A stretch of DNA of 64,000 nt, from positions 1-64,000 of the forward strand of contig JAGAVE010000053.1 of the NCBI GenBank assembly GCA_017942105.1, in the 5' to 3' direction. The notes under the pieces are model-generated. The model did not search any database, was not told the origin of the DNA, and saw only the letters and a program-made list of their open reading frames with translations. A program made the position numbers and the translations under genes. Shown in pieces: positions 33,832-43,994 of the stretch. Source of the stretch: Clostridia bacterium (GTDB lineage: Bacteria > Bacillota > Clostridia > Oscillospirales > Acutalibacteraceae). Each line of letters opens with the position of its first letter. Position 1 is the first letter of the stretch.

Positions 33832-36008
33832 TTCATCTCACCAAGAGTCAAAGTAATATTTACATTGTCCGGATGTTGGTGCCCAGAAACAGGAAACTGT
33901 TTTACAACTATCATTCCTTCTTCAACTATGCTGATTTTTGATTCATCAAAACCTGCAGCAATAAGCTTCTGCCTCGCATCTTCCGGAGTATCACCCAAAA
34001 CATCAGGCATAATAAGCATCGGCTCCGTTGTCGTTGACTCGCTCGTTGAATCATCAATATACTCAAAAGTTGAAATATTAGAAATTTCACAGGGTGATTT
34101 AGTGAAATCAATATCACATTTATAAACCAATTTATTATTTACGAAAACCTTTAAATTTGAAGCCGCCTTATGGCCGTTAATAGCGAAGCTATACGATGAA
34201 CCGTCAAGATAATAACGATCAACCGTAAGAATATTCACACCATCAAGACTTGCAGTAATTGTTCCGTACTCGCCCAAAGTAGGCAAAGTAATATTAATGT
34301 AAGTTGACTGTTCGACTTTAATGCCGAGACTGATCGTCAGAACAATTTCCGAACCCTTGGGAATCTTAGTATCTTTACTAACTGAGCTTTTAATAACATA
34401 ATCACTTTTTATCGTATCATCGTAATCATGTTCAATCTTTACAACAAATCCGCTGGCTTCCAGAACTCGCGTTGCATCAGCCTTAGGAAGACCTGTAACA
34501 TCAGGAACAGGAATAACCTCAACATTGTTTGAATTATAAGATAAATATCTTATTGTTACTGTTGAACCTGCATAGACCTTGTTGCCCGGAGCAGGAGTTA
34601 TGTCAATTACAGTACCGGCTTCAATACCTTTTTCTTCATAATCCTTTGTATATTCGACCTCACGGTCAACTGTCAGAAGATCAAGCGCCGCCAAAGCATT
34701 TTTAACGGTTACATAGTCCTTGCCTTCAAGATCCGAAGGTATCGTAACAAAATCCTTACCTACAGCGATAACAATTTCAATAACCTGTTTTCCCGGATCA
34801 ATTTTTTCTCCTGCGGCAGGAGTCTGGGAAATAATTGTATTCGGTTTTGACGATAAGTCTGTTTTTTCAGTTATTTTGAAAGTAAACTGCGAATATTTTG
34901 TTTTAAAATCTTCCGAATATTCCTGACCTATAAAATCAGGAACCTTTTCTTTGCCGCTGAACCAACCAAAGCCAAAAATTCCGACAGCCATAACACCCAA
35001 GCCTAACACTAACGCAATAATTACTCCGATGAGAATTGGGATTGTTTTATTCTTTTCGATCGGCTCATCATCATAATCACCATCGTCGGAATCGACCTCA
35101 TATGCGGTCACATTATTTGTAACATTCGGTATATACTTGGTTTTGTCATTGTTTGAATAGCTGTAATCAAACTGAATTGACGGATTTCTTCTGAATTCTT
35201 CAAGATCGAGAAGCATTTCAGCTGCCGACTGATAACGGTCATTGGGATTTTTTTGCATCGCTTTGATAATTATTTGCTCAATTCCGATAGGAATTTGAGG
35301 GTTTATCATACGCGGCATAACCGGATCCTTCTGCAACTGCATAATAGCAACAGAAACAGTATTATCAGATTCAAAAGGAACCCTTCCTGTCAGCATTTCA
35401 TAAAGCATAACACCAACAGAGTAGATATCCGCCTTATCATTCGTAATATCTCCGCGAGCTTGCTCCGGACTAATATAATGAACCGACCCTATTGCGGAAT
35501 CAGTCATCGTCCTGGTCTCACTTGCAAAAAAGCGTGCAATACCGAAATCCGTTACCTTGATTACACCGTTTTCAAGCAAAAGTATATTTTGCGGTTTGAT
35601 ATCTCTATGTACGATTCCCTTGTCATGAGCATGTTGAAGGGCTCTGAGAACCTGCATAATAAAGAAAACAGCCTCACGATGATTGACGAATCCTTGCTGT
35701 TGAATATACTCTTTAAGCGTAATGCCTTCAACATATTCCATAACGATATACTGCAATCTGTCACCATAGCTGACATCGTATACCTTAACAATATTCATAT
35801 GTGAAAGAACCGCAATAGCTTTTGATTCGTTTTTAAATCTTCTTCTGAATTCTTCATTAGCAAGGAACTCTTCCTTGAGAATTTTAACAGCAACTATTCT
35901 GTCGTCTATATTGTCATAAGCTTTATAAACAACAGCCATTCCGCCAACACCGATTATCTCTCGGATTTCATAACGGCCATCAAGCCTTTTACCTACATAA
36001 TTTTGCAT
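33828..36008 (-). CDS. prkC: PASTA-domain Ser/Thr protein kinase (PrkC type)
   Basis: About 726 aa. The cytoplasmic kinase domain (about 1-265) has the Gly loop IGVGGMAVVYKA, VAVKILK, catalytic HRDIKPQN and VTDFGIARF. A membrane helix follows at about 325-348, then extracellular PASTA repeats: three in tandem and a fourth at the C-terminus (MPDVLGDTPEDARQKL), separated by a Thr/Ser-rich, non-PASTA beta region of roughly 70 residues. PrkC senses muropeptides or lipid II and controls cell-wall metabolism and germination. The start at 36008 has GGAGG seven bases upstream; the longer frame begins inside the phosphatase stop region. Confidence 0.96.
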   Translation of the reverse strand: MQNYVGKRLDGRYEIREIIGVGGMAVVYKAYDNIDDRIVAVKILKEEFLANEEFRRRFKNESKAIAVLSHMNIVKVYDVSYGDRLQYIVMEYVEGITLKEYIQQQGFVNHREAVFFIMQVLRALQHAHDKGIVHRDIKPQNILLLENGVIKVTDFGIARFFASETRTMTDSAIGSVHYISPEQARGDITNDKADIYSVGVMLYEMLTGRVPFESDNTVSVAIMQLQKDPVMPRMINPQIPIGIEQIIIKAMQKNPNDRYQSAAEMLLDLEEFRRNPSIQFDYSYSNNDKTKYIPNVTNNVTAYEVDSDDGDYDDEPIEKNKTIPILIGVIIALVLGLGVMAVGIFGFGWFSGKEKVPDFIGQEYSEDFKTKYSQFTFKITEKTDLSSKPNTIISQTPAAGEKIDPGKQVIEIVIAVGKDFVTIPSDLEGKDYVTVKNALAALDLLTVDREVEYTKDYEEKGIEAGTVIDITPAPGNKVYAGSTVTIRYLSYNSNNVEVIPVPDVTGLPKADATRVLEASGFVVKIEHDYDDTIKSDYVIKSSVSKDTKIPKGSEIVLTISLGIKVEQSTYINITLPTLGEYGTITASLDGVNILTVDRYYLDGSSYSFAINGHKAASNLKVFVNNKLVYKCDIDFTKSPCEISNISTFEYIDDSTSESTTTEPMLIMPDVLGDTPEDARQKLIAAGFDESKISIVEEGMIVVKQFPVSGHQHPDNVNITLTLGEMN

Positions 36009-36025
36009 AATACTACCTCCGTTTT

Positions 36026-36754
36026 TCACTCGGTAACAGTTACCACGGTAACATTATCTCCGCCGCCGTTAGCATTAGCCTCCGCAATAAGAACATCGGC
36101 AAGCTCATAACTGTCATAAGTATTGCAGATATGAAGTATTCTTGACTCATCAACAAAATTCGACAAGCCATCAGAGCAAAGAAGCACAATGTCGCCTTCG
36201 TGATATATTTCCTGGGAAAAGTCTATTCTGATAGTATCGTCAACACCCAGCGCTCTGGTAATAACATTTTTTTGCGGATGATCCTTGGCCTCTTCCGGTG
36301 TAATCTCTCCCCTGTCAAGCATAAGCTGTACAACGGAGTGGTCAGTTGTCATCTGCGTTATGCTGCTCTGAGAAACAACATATATTCTGGAATCACCAAC
36401 ATTAGCCAGGTAAATATTATCATTTTTGATTATCACAAGAACAACAGTAGTTCCCATTCCCTTAAGATCTGTGTCACTTCTTGAACGAGAGTACACCGTT
36501 GCGTTTGCTGCTTCGACCGCAGACACCATCAGATGTTTGATTGAATTATCATTCATAGCCTCGTGATATCCATTGTTGAGCTTCTCTGCAATAGTATTTG
36601 CGGCAGTTTCGCTGGCAATATTTCCGCCGTTAGCTCCACCCATACCATCGCAAACAAGAGCCCATGTTACACCGTCGGCAAATTCACCTGCAAGACAAAA
36701 ATCCTGATTATTCTGCCTGACAACTCCAACATCAGACTTTGCTGAAATTTTCAC
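36026..36754 (-). CDS. prpC: PP2C-type Ser/Thr phosphatase (PrpC/Stp)
   Basis: A 242-aa metal-dependent phosphatase that reverses PrkC phosphorylation. The motifs are complete: DVGVVRQNNQD, CDGMGGANGG, VGDSRIYV, CSDGLSNFV and GGGDNVTVV. An ATG occurs at 36760 directly against the AAGGAGGG site; the GTG two codons later (36754) has proper spacing of six bases, so I use it. The gene overlaps the end of rlmN by 23 bases. Confidence 0.96.
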   Translation of the reverse strand: MKISAKSDVGVVRQNNQDFCLAGEFADGVTWALVCDGMGGANGGNIASETAANTIAEKLNNGYHEAMNDNSIKHLMVSAVEAANATVYSRSRSDTDLKGMGTTVVLVIIKNDNIYLANVGDSRIYVVSQSSITQMTTDHSVVQLMLDRGEITPEEAKDHPQKNVITRALGVDDTIRIDFSQEIYHEGDIVLLCSDGLSNFVDESRILHICNTYDSYELADVLIAEANANGGGDNVTVVTVTE

Positions 36755-37805
36755 AGTCATCCCTCCTTACGGAATTACGGACATGCTTGCTTCTTAACTG
36801 TCCGCAAGATGCATCAATATCCGAACCCAGACTGCGTCTGACAGTCGTATTGACACCTTTTGAGTTTAATATCTTCATAAAACGCTGTAAACGATCATTT
36901 GTGCTTCTCTTATGCTCACTTTCATTAATTTCATTCGCAGGAATCAAATTAACATGGCAAAGCATACCTCTAAGTAAGCCTGCAAGCTTCAACGCACATT
37001 CATCAGTATCGTTAACATCTTTAATCATTGCATATTCAAACGAAATTCTTCTCGATGTTTCTTTTGTATAATCTTTACAAGCTTTTATGAGCTCGTTGAT
37101 TGGATATTTTTTATTGATCGGCATAACCTCTGAGCGCATCTTATCGTCAGGCGCGTGCAACGAAACAGACAAGGTTATCGGAAGTTTTTCGTCAATCAGG
37201 TCATAAATTCTCGGTACTATACCGCAGGTTGAAAGAGATATATTTCTCAACGAAAGATTGAGTCCCTTTTCTTCACCCGCGAGCCTCAGAAAACGGATTG
37301 TATTTTCATAATTATCAAGCGGCTCGCCCATTCCCATCATTACAACATGGGAAATTCGGATATTCATATCGCGCTGAGCGGCATGAATCTGGCCGAGTAT
37401 TTCAGAAGGCATAAGACTTCTCACGCAACCACTCTTTGTTGAAGCACAGAAAACACATCCCATTTTGCAACCAACCTGGGATGATACGCAAAGTGTGTAT
37501 CCGTATTTATATTTCATCAAAACGGACTCAACAAAGTTTCCGTCTGATAATCTGAACAGATATTTAACGGTTTCATCTAAATTCGAAACCTGCTTAAGTT
37601 CGATTTCACAACTATTGATCGGATACTTTTCTGCTAGCTTTTCTCTCAGAGATTTAGGCAGATTAGTCATCTCATCGTAACTCATAACACCGTAAATCTG
37701 CAACCAATCAAATATTTGTTTTGCTCTGAAGCGAGGCAAACCCATAGAAGAAACAACATCTTCAACTTCCGTGAAAATCATTGATTTTATGTCAAATTCA
37801 CGCAA
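36732..37805 (-). CDS. rlmN: 23S rRNA (A2503-C2)/tRNA (A37-C2) methyltransferase RlmN
   Basis: A 357-aa radical SAM enzyme. The iron-sulfur cluster motif is CKMGCVFCAS. The N-terminal helical domain (GLPRFRAKQIFDWL) and the C-terminal Cys-containing region (VRRSLGSDIDASCGQL), which supplies the methyl-carrying cysteine, are present. The frame begins with TTG, with GGAAG about eight bases upstream. The first recognisable conserved segment lies soon after, so TTG initiation is plausible. It follows rsmB by two bases. Confidence 0.96.
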   Translation of the reverse strand: MREFDIKSMIFTEVEDVVSSMGLPRFRAKQIFDWLQIYGVMSYDEMTNLPKSLREKLAEKYPINSCEIELKQVSNLDETVKYLFRLSDGNFVESVLMKYKYGYTLCVSSQVGCKMGCVFCASTKSGCVRSLMPSEILGQIHAAQRDMNIRISHVVMMGMGEPLDNYENTIRFLRLAGEEKGLNLSLRNISLSTCGIVPRIYDLIDEKLPITLSVSLHAPDDKMRSEVMPINKKYPINELIKACKDYTKETSRRISFEYAMIKDVNDTDECALKLAGLLRGMLCHVNLIPANEINESEHKRSTNDRLQRFMKILNSKGVNTTVRRSLGSDIDASCGQLRSKHVRNSVRRDDCENFSKV

Positions 37806-37807
37806 AA

Positions 37808-39115
37808 TTACACTTCCTTAATCTTTCTGAGACCTGCAATGAAAAAGCCATCACAGTCATGTAAATGAGGCATTAATGTTACATAGTCAGTGTCCTCAGC
37901 ATATCTTTTTAAGCAACTAAGCACGGGAACCGATTCAAAATTCTTATGTTCATTTAAAAATTGATTAACAATATTTTCGTTTTCTGCCTTGTTTAACGAA
38001 CAAGTTGAATAAACCAAAGTACCGCCGACTTTCAAATACTTTGATGAAATACAAAGTATAGAATACTGCAATTTTGGCAATTTGTCAACTTCCACCGGGT
38101 CCTTATACCTGATTTCAGGCTTTTTCCTTATAACACCAAGACCCGCACAAGGAACATCGCAAAGAATTTTATCAGCCATAGGAAGACCTTCGTTATAAAC
38201 AGAACCGTCATTAACAACAGTTTTGATATTAGTTATACCCAGCCTTTGAGCACCCTTTTTAATAAGTTCCAGACGATGCTCATAAAGATCCATTGAATAT
38301 ATAACGCCGCTGTTTTCCATGTGCTGTGCTAATGTAAAGCTTTTACCTCCCGGTGCCGCACATATATCGAGCACCGTTTCACCTTTTTTTACACCAAGGG
38401 CCGAACAGCATAACTGAGAAGCGGTATCCTGAACATGGAACAAACCATCAAGATAAGCTTTCGTTTTATGTAATGCTCCCGTTCCTTTTACAACTAAAAT
38501 ATCATCAGACAATTTTGAATCCATTGATTCAAAGCCCTCTTTTTCAAGAAGCGTCACTAATTTCATCTTTGTAGTCTTCAAAGAATTAATTCTGATTACT
38601 GTGTCAACAGACCCTGACAGAGACTCAAGAAGACTTAAAGCGTTATCATTCCCATAATCATCTGCCCACAAATTACAAAGCCATTCCGGAACAGAATATT
38701 TCAAAGACAAATTATCCGTTTCAGTAAGTCCATTTGCAGAGGCTTTTCTTAAAACCGCGTTCACGAGACCGGTAGCAAACGAAGCTCCGTTATTTTTACA
38801 AAGTTTGACACTCTCATTAATTGCGGCAGAATCGGGTATCCTATCCATATATAACACCTGATAAGCACCTATTCTCAAAATTGTCAGAACCTGAGGTTTC
38901 AGCTTTTTCAGAGGTTGTTTAAGGCACCTTGAAAGCTCATAATCCAGAGTTATCATTCTTTCTGTTACCCCATAAACCAATGCAGAAACAAATGCTCTGT
39001 CAACCTGGTTTAATTCAGACTTATCAAGATAAGTGTCAAGAATAAGATTTGAATAAGAATTATCTTTTTGTATTCGATTTAGAATTTCAAAGGCAATTTG
39101 TCTGGCTGTTTTCAT
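37808..39115 (-). CDS. rsmB: 16S rRNA (C967-C5)-methyltransferase RsmB
   Basis: A 435-aa enzyme with an N-terminal NusB-like domain (about 1-130, with RIGAYQVLYMDRIPDSAAINE) and a C-terminal SAM-dependent methyltransferase. SAM loop is DICAAPGGKSFT. The two catalytic cysteines are in CDVPCAGLG and YSTCSL. It methylates cytosine 967 of 16S rRNA. Neighbours fmt and rlmN match the B. subtilis yloM position. Confidence 0.96.
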   Translation of the reverse strand: MKTARQIAFEILNRIQKDNSYSNLILDTYLDKSELNQVDRAFVSALVYGVTERMITLDYELSRCLKQPLKKLKPQVLTILRIGAYQVLYMDRIPDSAAINESVKLCKNNGASFATGLVNAVLRKASANGLTETDNLSLKYSVPEWLCNLWADDYGNDNALSLLESLSGSVDTVIRINSLKTTKMKLVTLLEKEGFESMDSKLSDDILVVKGTGALHKTKAYLDGLFHVQDTASQLCCSALGVKKGETVLDICAAPGGKSFTLAQHMENSGVIYSMDLYEHRLELIKKGAQRLGITNIKTVVNDGSVYNEGLPMADKILCDVPCAGLGVIRKKPEIRYKDPVEVDKLPKLQYSILCISSKYLKVGGTLVYSTCSLNKAENENIVNQFLNEHKNFESVPVLSCLKRYAEDTDYVTLMPHLHDCDGFFIAGLRKIKEV

Positions 39116-39123
39116 AGAATCCC

Positions 39124-39852
39124 TTAATCGCGTCTGCTGTTACCCAAAAGACGCATCGCGTAATATAACAAGTTGACTATAGCTGTCGCAAGAGCTGCAA
39201 CATATGTCATTGCAGCGGCAGTAAGAACACTCTTGGCTCCATCATGCTCCTGCGGTGCAAGCATACCGGTTTCTTCAATAACCCGTAAAGCTCGTCTGCT
39301 TGCATTAAACTCAACCGGAAGAGTAACGAACTGAAAAACCGCTACCAGTCCGTATAACGCAAGCCCGGCAATTATAAAATAGAAACCTAGATTCGAGGAA
39401 TTAGCACCATAAGCAATAAAATAGCCTAAAAAAGCGATAATAAGACCAAATCGAGAACCAAAATTTGTAACAGGTACAAGAGCAGTTCTGATTTTATTAG
39501 GAATATAATTCTCAGCGTGCTGTGCAGCGTGACCCGCTTCATGGCAGGCTATGCCGACGGCCGCAACCGAGGTGCTGTTATATACTCCGCTTGAAAGACG
39601 GATCACCTTTTCATTCGGAGAGTAATGATCAGTAAGTTTACCTGAGCAAGACTCAATTCTGACATCGTTAACTCCGTAATGATTCAGAATCATCTGAGCC
39701 GCCATTGCTCCGGTAATCCTGCGAGAATTCTGAATTTTAGAGTATTTCTTATATGCACTGTTAACCTTAGCTTGAGCTAAAATAGAAAGAATAAGCACAG
39801 GAGCTGCAAAAAGCAAATACTGAAAATAACCGTAACCGTAATAACCGAACAT
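39124..39852 (-). CDS. YugP-like zinc metallopeptidase
   Basis: A 242-aa membrane protein with about four hydrophobic helices and the zinc motif CHEAGHAAQH (HExxH). Preceding it are GAMAAQMILNHYGV and LTDHYSPNEKVIRLS, and following it NKIRTALVPVTNFGSR, all typical of the YugP family. No substrate is known. In B. subtilis yugP is elsewhere; here it sits between fmt and rsmB, an arrangement often seen in Clostridia. Confidence 0.92.
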   Translation of the reverse strand: MFGYYGYGYFQYLLFAAPVLILSILAQAKVNSAYKKYSKIQNSRRITGAMAAQMILNHYGVNDVRIESCSGKLTDHYSPNEKVIRLSSGVYNSTSVAAVGIACHEAGHAAQHAENYIPNKIRTALVPVTNFGSRFGLIIAFLGYFIAYGANSSNLGFYFIIAGLALYGLVAVFQFVTLPVEFNASRRALRVIEETGMLAPQEHDGAKSVLTAAAMTYVAALATAIVNLLYYAMRLLGNSRRD

Positions 39853-39861
39853 AATATCACC

Positions 39862-40788
39862 TTACTTTAATATTGTTCCCACCTCAATAGGATTTCCCCG
39901 CAAAAAATCCGAGGCTTTCATAGCTTTTTTACCCTCAGTCTGCAAAACAACAATTTCAATTGATGTTGATTCACCGCAAGAAACAACAAGTTTTTTATCA
40001 GAAACGATAACCTCTCCCGGCTGTCCGTTACTTTTATCTGAAATAATCGTTTTATGAATTTTAATTGTCTTTTCACCAAGTTTTGCCGTAGCTACAGGCC
40101 AAGGCGACAGACCTCTTACTTTATTATGAATCGACAAAGCACTTTCATTCCAATTTATCGGACACAAATCCTTGGTAAGCATAGGAGCATAGTTGGATTT
40201 TTCATCATCCTGTTTTTCAGGGATAAGTTCACCCTTTAAGAGTAAATCAATCGTTTCAGCCATAACCTGAGCACCAAGAAGTGAGAGTTCATCGTGAAGC
40301 TCACCAGCTGTTTCATTTTCACCTATACTAACTTTTTTTGTCAGGAGCATATCACCTGTATCCAACCCGACATCCATCTGCATAGCGGTAACGCCGCTTT
40401 CCTTTTCCCCGTTTATAACACACCATTGGATAGGTGCAGCCCCTCTGTATCGTGGAAGAATCGACGCGTGCATATTAATACATCCGTATCGAGGAAAATC
40501 AAGGATTTCTTTTGGTAAGATTTTACCGTAAGCAACAACGATGATCAATTCAGGGTTGAGCATTTCAATAACGGATAACACCTCGCCGTCCCTCATTTTA
40601 GTCGGCTGATAAACAGGTATGCCTGCTTTAACGGCACATTCCTTTACCGGCGGAAACTGCATTTTATGTCCGCGTCCTTTAGGCTTATCGGGCTGTGTAA
40701 AGACGCCTTTCACATTATGACCGTCATCAATAAGCCTTTGAAGACAAGGAACCGCAAACTCAGGTGTTCCCATAAAAACTATATCCAT
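39862..40788 (-). CDS. fmt: Methionyl-tRNA formyltransferase
   Basis: A 308-aa enzyme that formylates initiator Met-tRNA using 10-formyltetrahydrofolate. Visible are MGTPEFAVPCLQ at the start, the folate site around INMHASILPRYRGAAPIQW, the catalytic Asp in MDVGLDTGDML, and the C-terminal OB-like tRNA-binding domain. Paired with def, 12 bases upstream, which removes the formyl group later. Confidence 0.97.
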   Translation of the reverse strand: MDIVFMGTPEFAVPCLQRLIDDGHNVKGVFTQPDKPKGRGHKMQFPPVKECAVKAGIPVYQPTKMRDGEVLSVIEMLNPELIIVVAYGKILPKEILDFPRYGCINMHASILPRYRGAAPIQWCVINGEKESGVTAMQMDVGLDTGDMLLTKKVSIGENETAGELHDELSLLGAQVMAETIDLLLKGELIPEKQDDEKSNYAPMLTKDLCPINWNESALSIHNKVRGLSPWPVATAKLGEKTIKIHKTIISDKSNGQPGEVIVSDKKLVVSCGESTSIEIVVLQTEGKKAMKASDFLRGNPIEVGTILK

Positions 40789-40800
40789 AGTTTACCTCCG

Positions 40801-41259
40801 TTATTCGCTTTCAAGCTCACCGACAAGATGACTTGTGTAAAGAATTCCTTCAAGATGGTCAAGTTCGTGGCAGAAGCAACGAGCCTTCAAATCTTCGCCC
40901 TTATACAAACACCACTTACCTTCACGGTTCTGAGCCTTAACTATTACTGATTTAGGTCGTTCAGTTACACCAAATTTGCCCGGAAGAGAAAGACATCCTT
41001 CCGTTTCATGCTGAACTTCTTCCGATTTTTCAATTATTTCAGGATTTATCAATTCAAGATAACCGTCTCCACAATCCATAACAACGATTCGTCTTAAAAT
41101 ACCGACCTGAACTGCTGCAAGACCTGCACCCTGAGCTTTATATAAAGTATCCTTCATATCATCAAGAATGGTAAAGAGCTTCCCGTCAAAATTTTCAACA
41201 GGTCTGCTTTTTTTTGACAATATAGGATCACCTAATTTCACAATATTTCTGATTGCCAT
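40801..41259 (-). CDS. def: Peptide deformylase
   Basis: A 152-aa metalloenzyme. The three motifs are GAGLAAVQVG, EGCLSLP and HELDHLEG, the last two carrying the metal-binding Cys and two His. The start at 41259 (MAIRNIVK) has AAAGGA nearby and matches the usual N-terminus; the frame continues eight codons upstream into priA. It removes N-terminal formyl groups from nascent proteins. Confidence 0.97.
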   Translation of the reverse strand: MAIRNIVKLGDPILSKKSRPVENFDGKLFTILDDMKDTLYKAQGAGLAAVQVGILRRIVVMDCGDGYLELINPEIIEKSEEVQHETEGCLSLPGKFGVTERPKSVIVKAQNREGKWCLYKGEDLKARCFCHELDHLEGILYTSHLVGELESE

Positions 41260-41279
41260 TTCTTTTTCCTTTCTAAAAA

Positions 41280-43730
41280 TCAAAGAATATTTTCGGGATT
41301 TAAATCTATATAAACCGACACCGTCTTCAACGAGCTTTCTTCTGACAATTCCTGAAGAACCTCAGAAATCAAGCTTCTAAAACTCTGAGAATTTTTACAC
41401 TTGATTATAAGACGGTATCTGAACTTGTTGCTCACTCTGGCAACTCGAGCCGGCATAGGGCCGACAACGATGACCTTTTCATCTTTATATTTAGTTTTAA
41501 TTTTTTTTGTAAGAATCAAAAAGAATTTTGCGGCAGCCGCATGAACCTTCTCCTCATTAAGTCCAAGAAAACCTGCAAGAGCTATATCGCAATACGGAGG
41601 ATAAATCATCTTTTTTCTCAATTTAATCTCAGTGTTGTAAAAGCTTTCATAATTCTGTTCAGAAGCCATAGTTATGACACTATTTTCAGGATTCATAGTT
41701 TGAATTATCGCTTTACCCTTAAATTTACCGCGACCGGCACGGCCGACAACCTGAGTTAATAAATCGAAAGTTCTCTCCTGACTTCGAAAATCGTCGTTAC
41801 TGAGCTGAACATCAGCGTTAATTACTCCGACAAGAGTGACATTTTCAAAATCATGACCTTTTGCTACCATTTGCGTTCCCAACAGAATATCATAATCACC
41901 TTTCGAAAAAGCATTAAGCTTTTCTTCATAAGCGTGCCTACTCATCGTTGTATCGGCATCCATTCGCAAAATGCGAGCATCAGGCAGCAAGGCTGCCAGC
42001 TCATCTTCAATCTTCTGTGTTCCGACACCTGAGTAACGGACATTCTGCGACTTGCATTGCGGACAGTCAACGGTAAAAGGCTGAGAGTGGCCGCAATAAT
42101 GACACATAAGACGATTATTTATCTTATGATAAGTCATAGAAATACTGCAGGATGGACAGGTAAACACATAGCCGCAAGATTTGCAAGATGCGAATGTGTT
42201 ATAGCCCCTGCGATTCATCAAGAGTATCGACTGATAACCCTTTTCTAAATTTTCTTTCAGAGACTCATAAAGCACCTTGCTGAAATAAGACGATTCACTT
42301 AAAGCATCAAGGCACATATCCGCTATTTTAACTTCAGGTAGCTGTGACTGCGAAAATCTTTTAGTAAGTTTATTGAGATGGATAATACCTTTTCTGGCTT
42401 TAGAAAAGGTTTCAATACTTGGCGTCGCACTTGCAAGAACAGTCAGGCCCTTGTGATAAGAGCATCTGAATCTTGCAACATCCTTTGCACTGTACCTTGG
42501 ATTCTGTTCAGATTTATAAGTATGCTCCTGCTCCTCATCAACAATAATTAAACCAAGATTCTCAAAAGGAGCAAAGACAGCACTACGCGTGCCTATTACT
42601 ATCTGAACATCGCCGTTTTTAACGCGCTTCCATTCGTCAGTTCGCTGACCTGCTGAAAGAGCGCTGTGGAACACCGCGATTTTGCTTCCGTAGCGACCGC
42701 GGAAAATATTAATCGTCTGCGGAGTCAGAGCAATCTCCGGAACCATAACAATAACCTGCTTATCTATTGAAACCATATAATCAATAAGCTTAAGATAAAC
42801 CTGTGTTTTACCGCTGCCGGTCACTCCGAAAAGCAATGCAGATGTACCCTCACCTTTTTTATAAAGCTTCAGCATATTATTGTAAGCTTTCTGTTGCTCA
42901 TCATTAAGCAATATCTCCTGAGTGTTGACCTCTTCTGTAAATTCACCACCCGGAATTCTGAAAACTTCACTGTCAAATAATTCAGCGTAACCCTTTTGTG
43001 CAATCGCGTGAACGACCGCTGGTGTAAAACCAGTAAAATAACAGACTTCTTTAACAGACGCCGAGCCGATATCAGCAAGAAGCGAGAGAACCTCCCTTTG
43101 CTTCTTTGTCATTTTATCCGTTGAAGCAAGCGCTGTAAGACCTTCGTCAGTTATTTTAACCATCTTAACGGTAAGATCTCCCGCTTTTCTTGCGGAATCA
43201 TAATTTCTGAACAAAAGACCTTTTTTGCGCATCCTTTCAAGAACATCCATATCAGGAATAAATCCGAGCGTTTTAAGCACTTTTTCTCCGTCAACATAGG
43301 TATTCTTGCTTTTTATATAATTATAAATCTGCAGGGTATCGCTGTCACAACCGGACAAATCAACATCAACTGCAGCCGCATATGTTGTAACAACACGGTG
43401 ACACAAACCGGCAGGAAGAATTGTTTTCACAGCATCAAAAAGAGTACAGAATGTGCGCTCTTTAAGCCAATAAACCAGCTTAAGCATTTCATCCGAGAGT
43501 ATTGGTTCATCGTCAATTAACTGTGCTATTTTCTTTAATTTAGGAGGTTTCTCATTCGTCTCATAAAATTGCAAAACTATGCCCTGACGGCATTTATTTG
43601 AGCTGCCGAAGGGCACAAGAACCCGACACCCGGGCTTTGCTGACGAGGTTTTTTCATCTGTGAGGTAATCATATGCCTTGTCAAAAGATGTTGTTGAATT
43701 TTCGATAGCAACTGATACAACCTTAAACAT
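41280..43730 (-). CDS. priA: Primosomal protein N' (replication restart helicase PriA)
   Basis: An 816-aa superfamily 2 helicase. The N-terminal 3'-DNA-binding domain (about 1-105) and a winged-helix region precede the helicase core with GVTGSGKTQVYL (Walker A), VDEEQEHTYK, and SATPSIETF. A cysteine-rich zinc-binding insert (CKSCGYVFTCPSC ... CHYCGH ... CPQC) follows, then GRAGRG. PriA reloads the replisome at stalled forks. B. subtilis has coaBC between rpoZ and priA; it is missing here. Confidence 0.97.
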   Translation of the reverse strand: MFKVVSVAIENSTTSFDKAYDYLTDEKTSSAKPGCRVLVPFGSSNKCRQGIVLQFYETNEKPPKLKKIAQLIDDEPILSDEMLKLVYWLKERTFCTLFDAVKTILPAGLCHRVVTTYAAAVDVDLSGCDSDTLQIYNYIKSKNTYVDGEKVLKTLGFIPDMDVLERMRKKGLLFRNYDSARKAGDLTVKMVKITDEGLTALASTDKMTKKQREVLSLLADIGSASVKEVCYFTGFTPAVVHAIAQKGYAELFDSEVFRIPGGEFTEEVNTQEILLNDEQQKAYNNMLKLYKKGEGTSALLFGVTGSGKTQVYLKLIDYMVSIDKQVIVMVPEIALTPQTINIFRGRYGSKIAVFHSALSAGQRTDEWKRVKNGDVQIVIGTRSAVFAPFENLGLIIVDEEQEHTYKSEQNPRYSAKDVARFRCSYHKGLTVLASATPSIETFSKARKGIIHLNKLTKRFSQSQLPEVKIADMCLDALSESSYFSKVLYESLKENLEKGYQSILLMNRRGYNTFASCKSCGYVFTCPSCSISMTYHKINNRLMCHYCGHSQPFTVDCPQCKSQNVRYSGVGTQKIEDELAALLPDARILRMDADTTMSRHAYEEKLNAFSKGDYDILLGTQMVAKGHDFENVTLVGVINADVQLSNDDFRSQERTFDLLTQVVGRAGRGKFKGKAIIQTMNPENSVITMASEQNYESFYNTEIKLRKKMIYPPYCDIALAGFLGLNEEKVHAAAAKFFLILTKKIKTKYKDEKVIVVGPMPARVARVSNKFRYRLIIKCKNSQSFRSLISEVLQELSEESSLKTVSVYIDLNPENIL

Positions 43731-43760
43731 GGCACACTAACCTCCACTCCTAATTATTCA

Positions 43761-43994
43761 TTATAAGTTTTTAATCTCATCTGGCTCAATAATTTTGTAC
43801 TTACCTTCAATAATCTCGTCAATTGCAATGCTGACGGGCTTTTCAACGAGGATTATTCCCTCATCCTCTGCCTCCTCTGAAATTTCACGAGCTCTTTTAG
43901 CAGTTGCTCTGACAAGAGAGTATCTGCTCATATGATTTGAAAGAACGGAACCAAGATCAGGGTTGAATTTGAATTTTTTGTTTTGATCGAACAT
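43761..43994 (-). CDS. rpoZ: RNA polymerase omega subunit
   Basis: A 77-aa protein with the omega signature SRYSLVRATAKRAREI followed by an acidic linker and KPVSIAIDEIIEGKY. It helps fold and hold the beta-prime subunit. It shares its start with the stop of gmk, and the gene pair gmk-rpoZ is widely conserved. Confidence 0.94.
   Translation of the reverse strand: MFDQNKKFKFNPDLGSVLSNHMSRYSLVRATAKRAREISEEAEDEGIILVEKPVSIAIDEIIEGKYKIIEPDEIKNL

Noticed and set aside
35253..35804. Open plus-strand frame of 183 codons
   Set aside because: It is antisense to the kinase domain of prkC and has no recognisable protein features.
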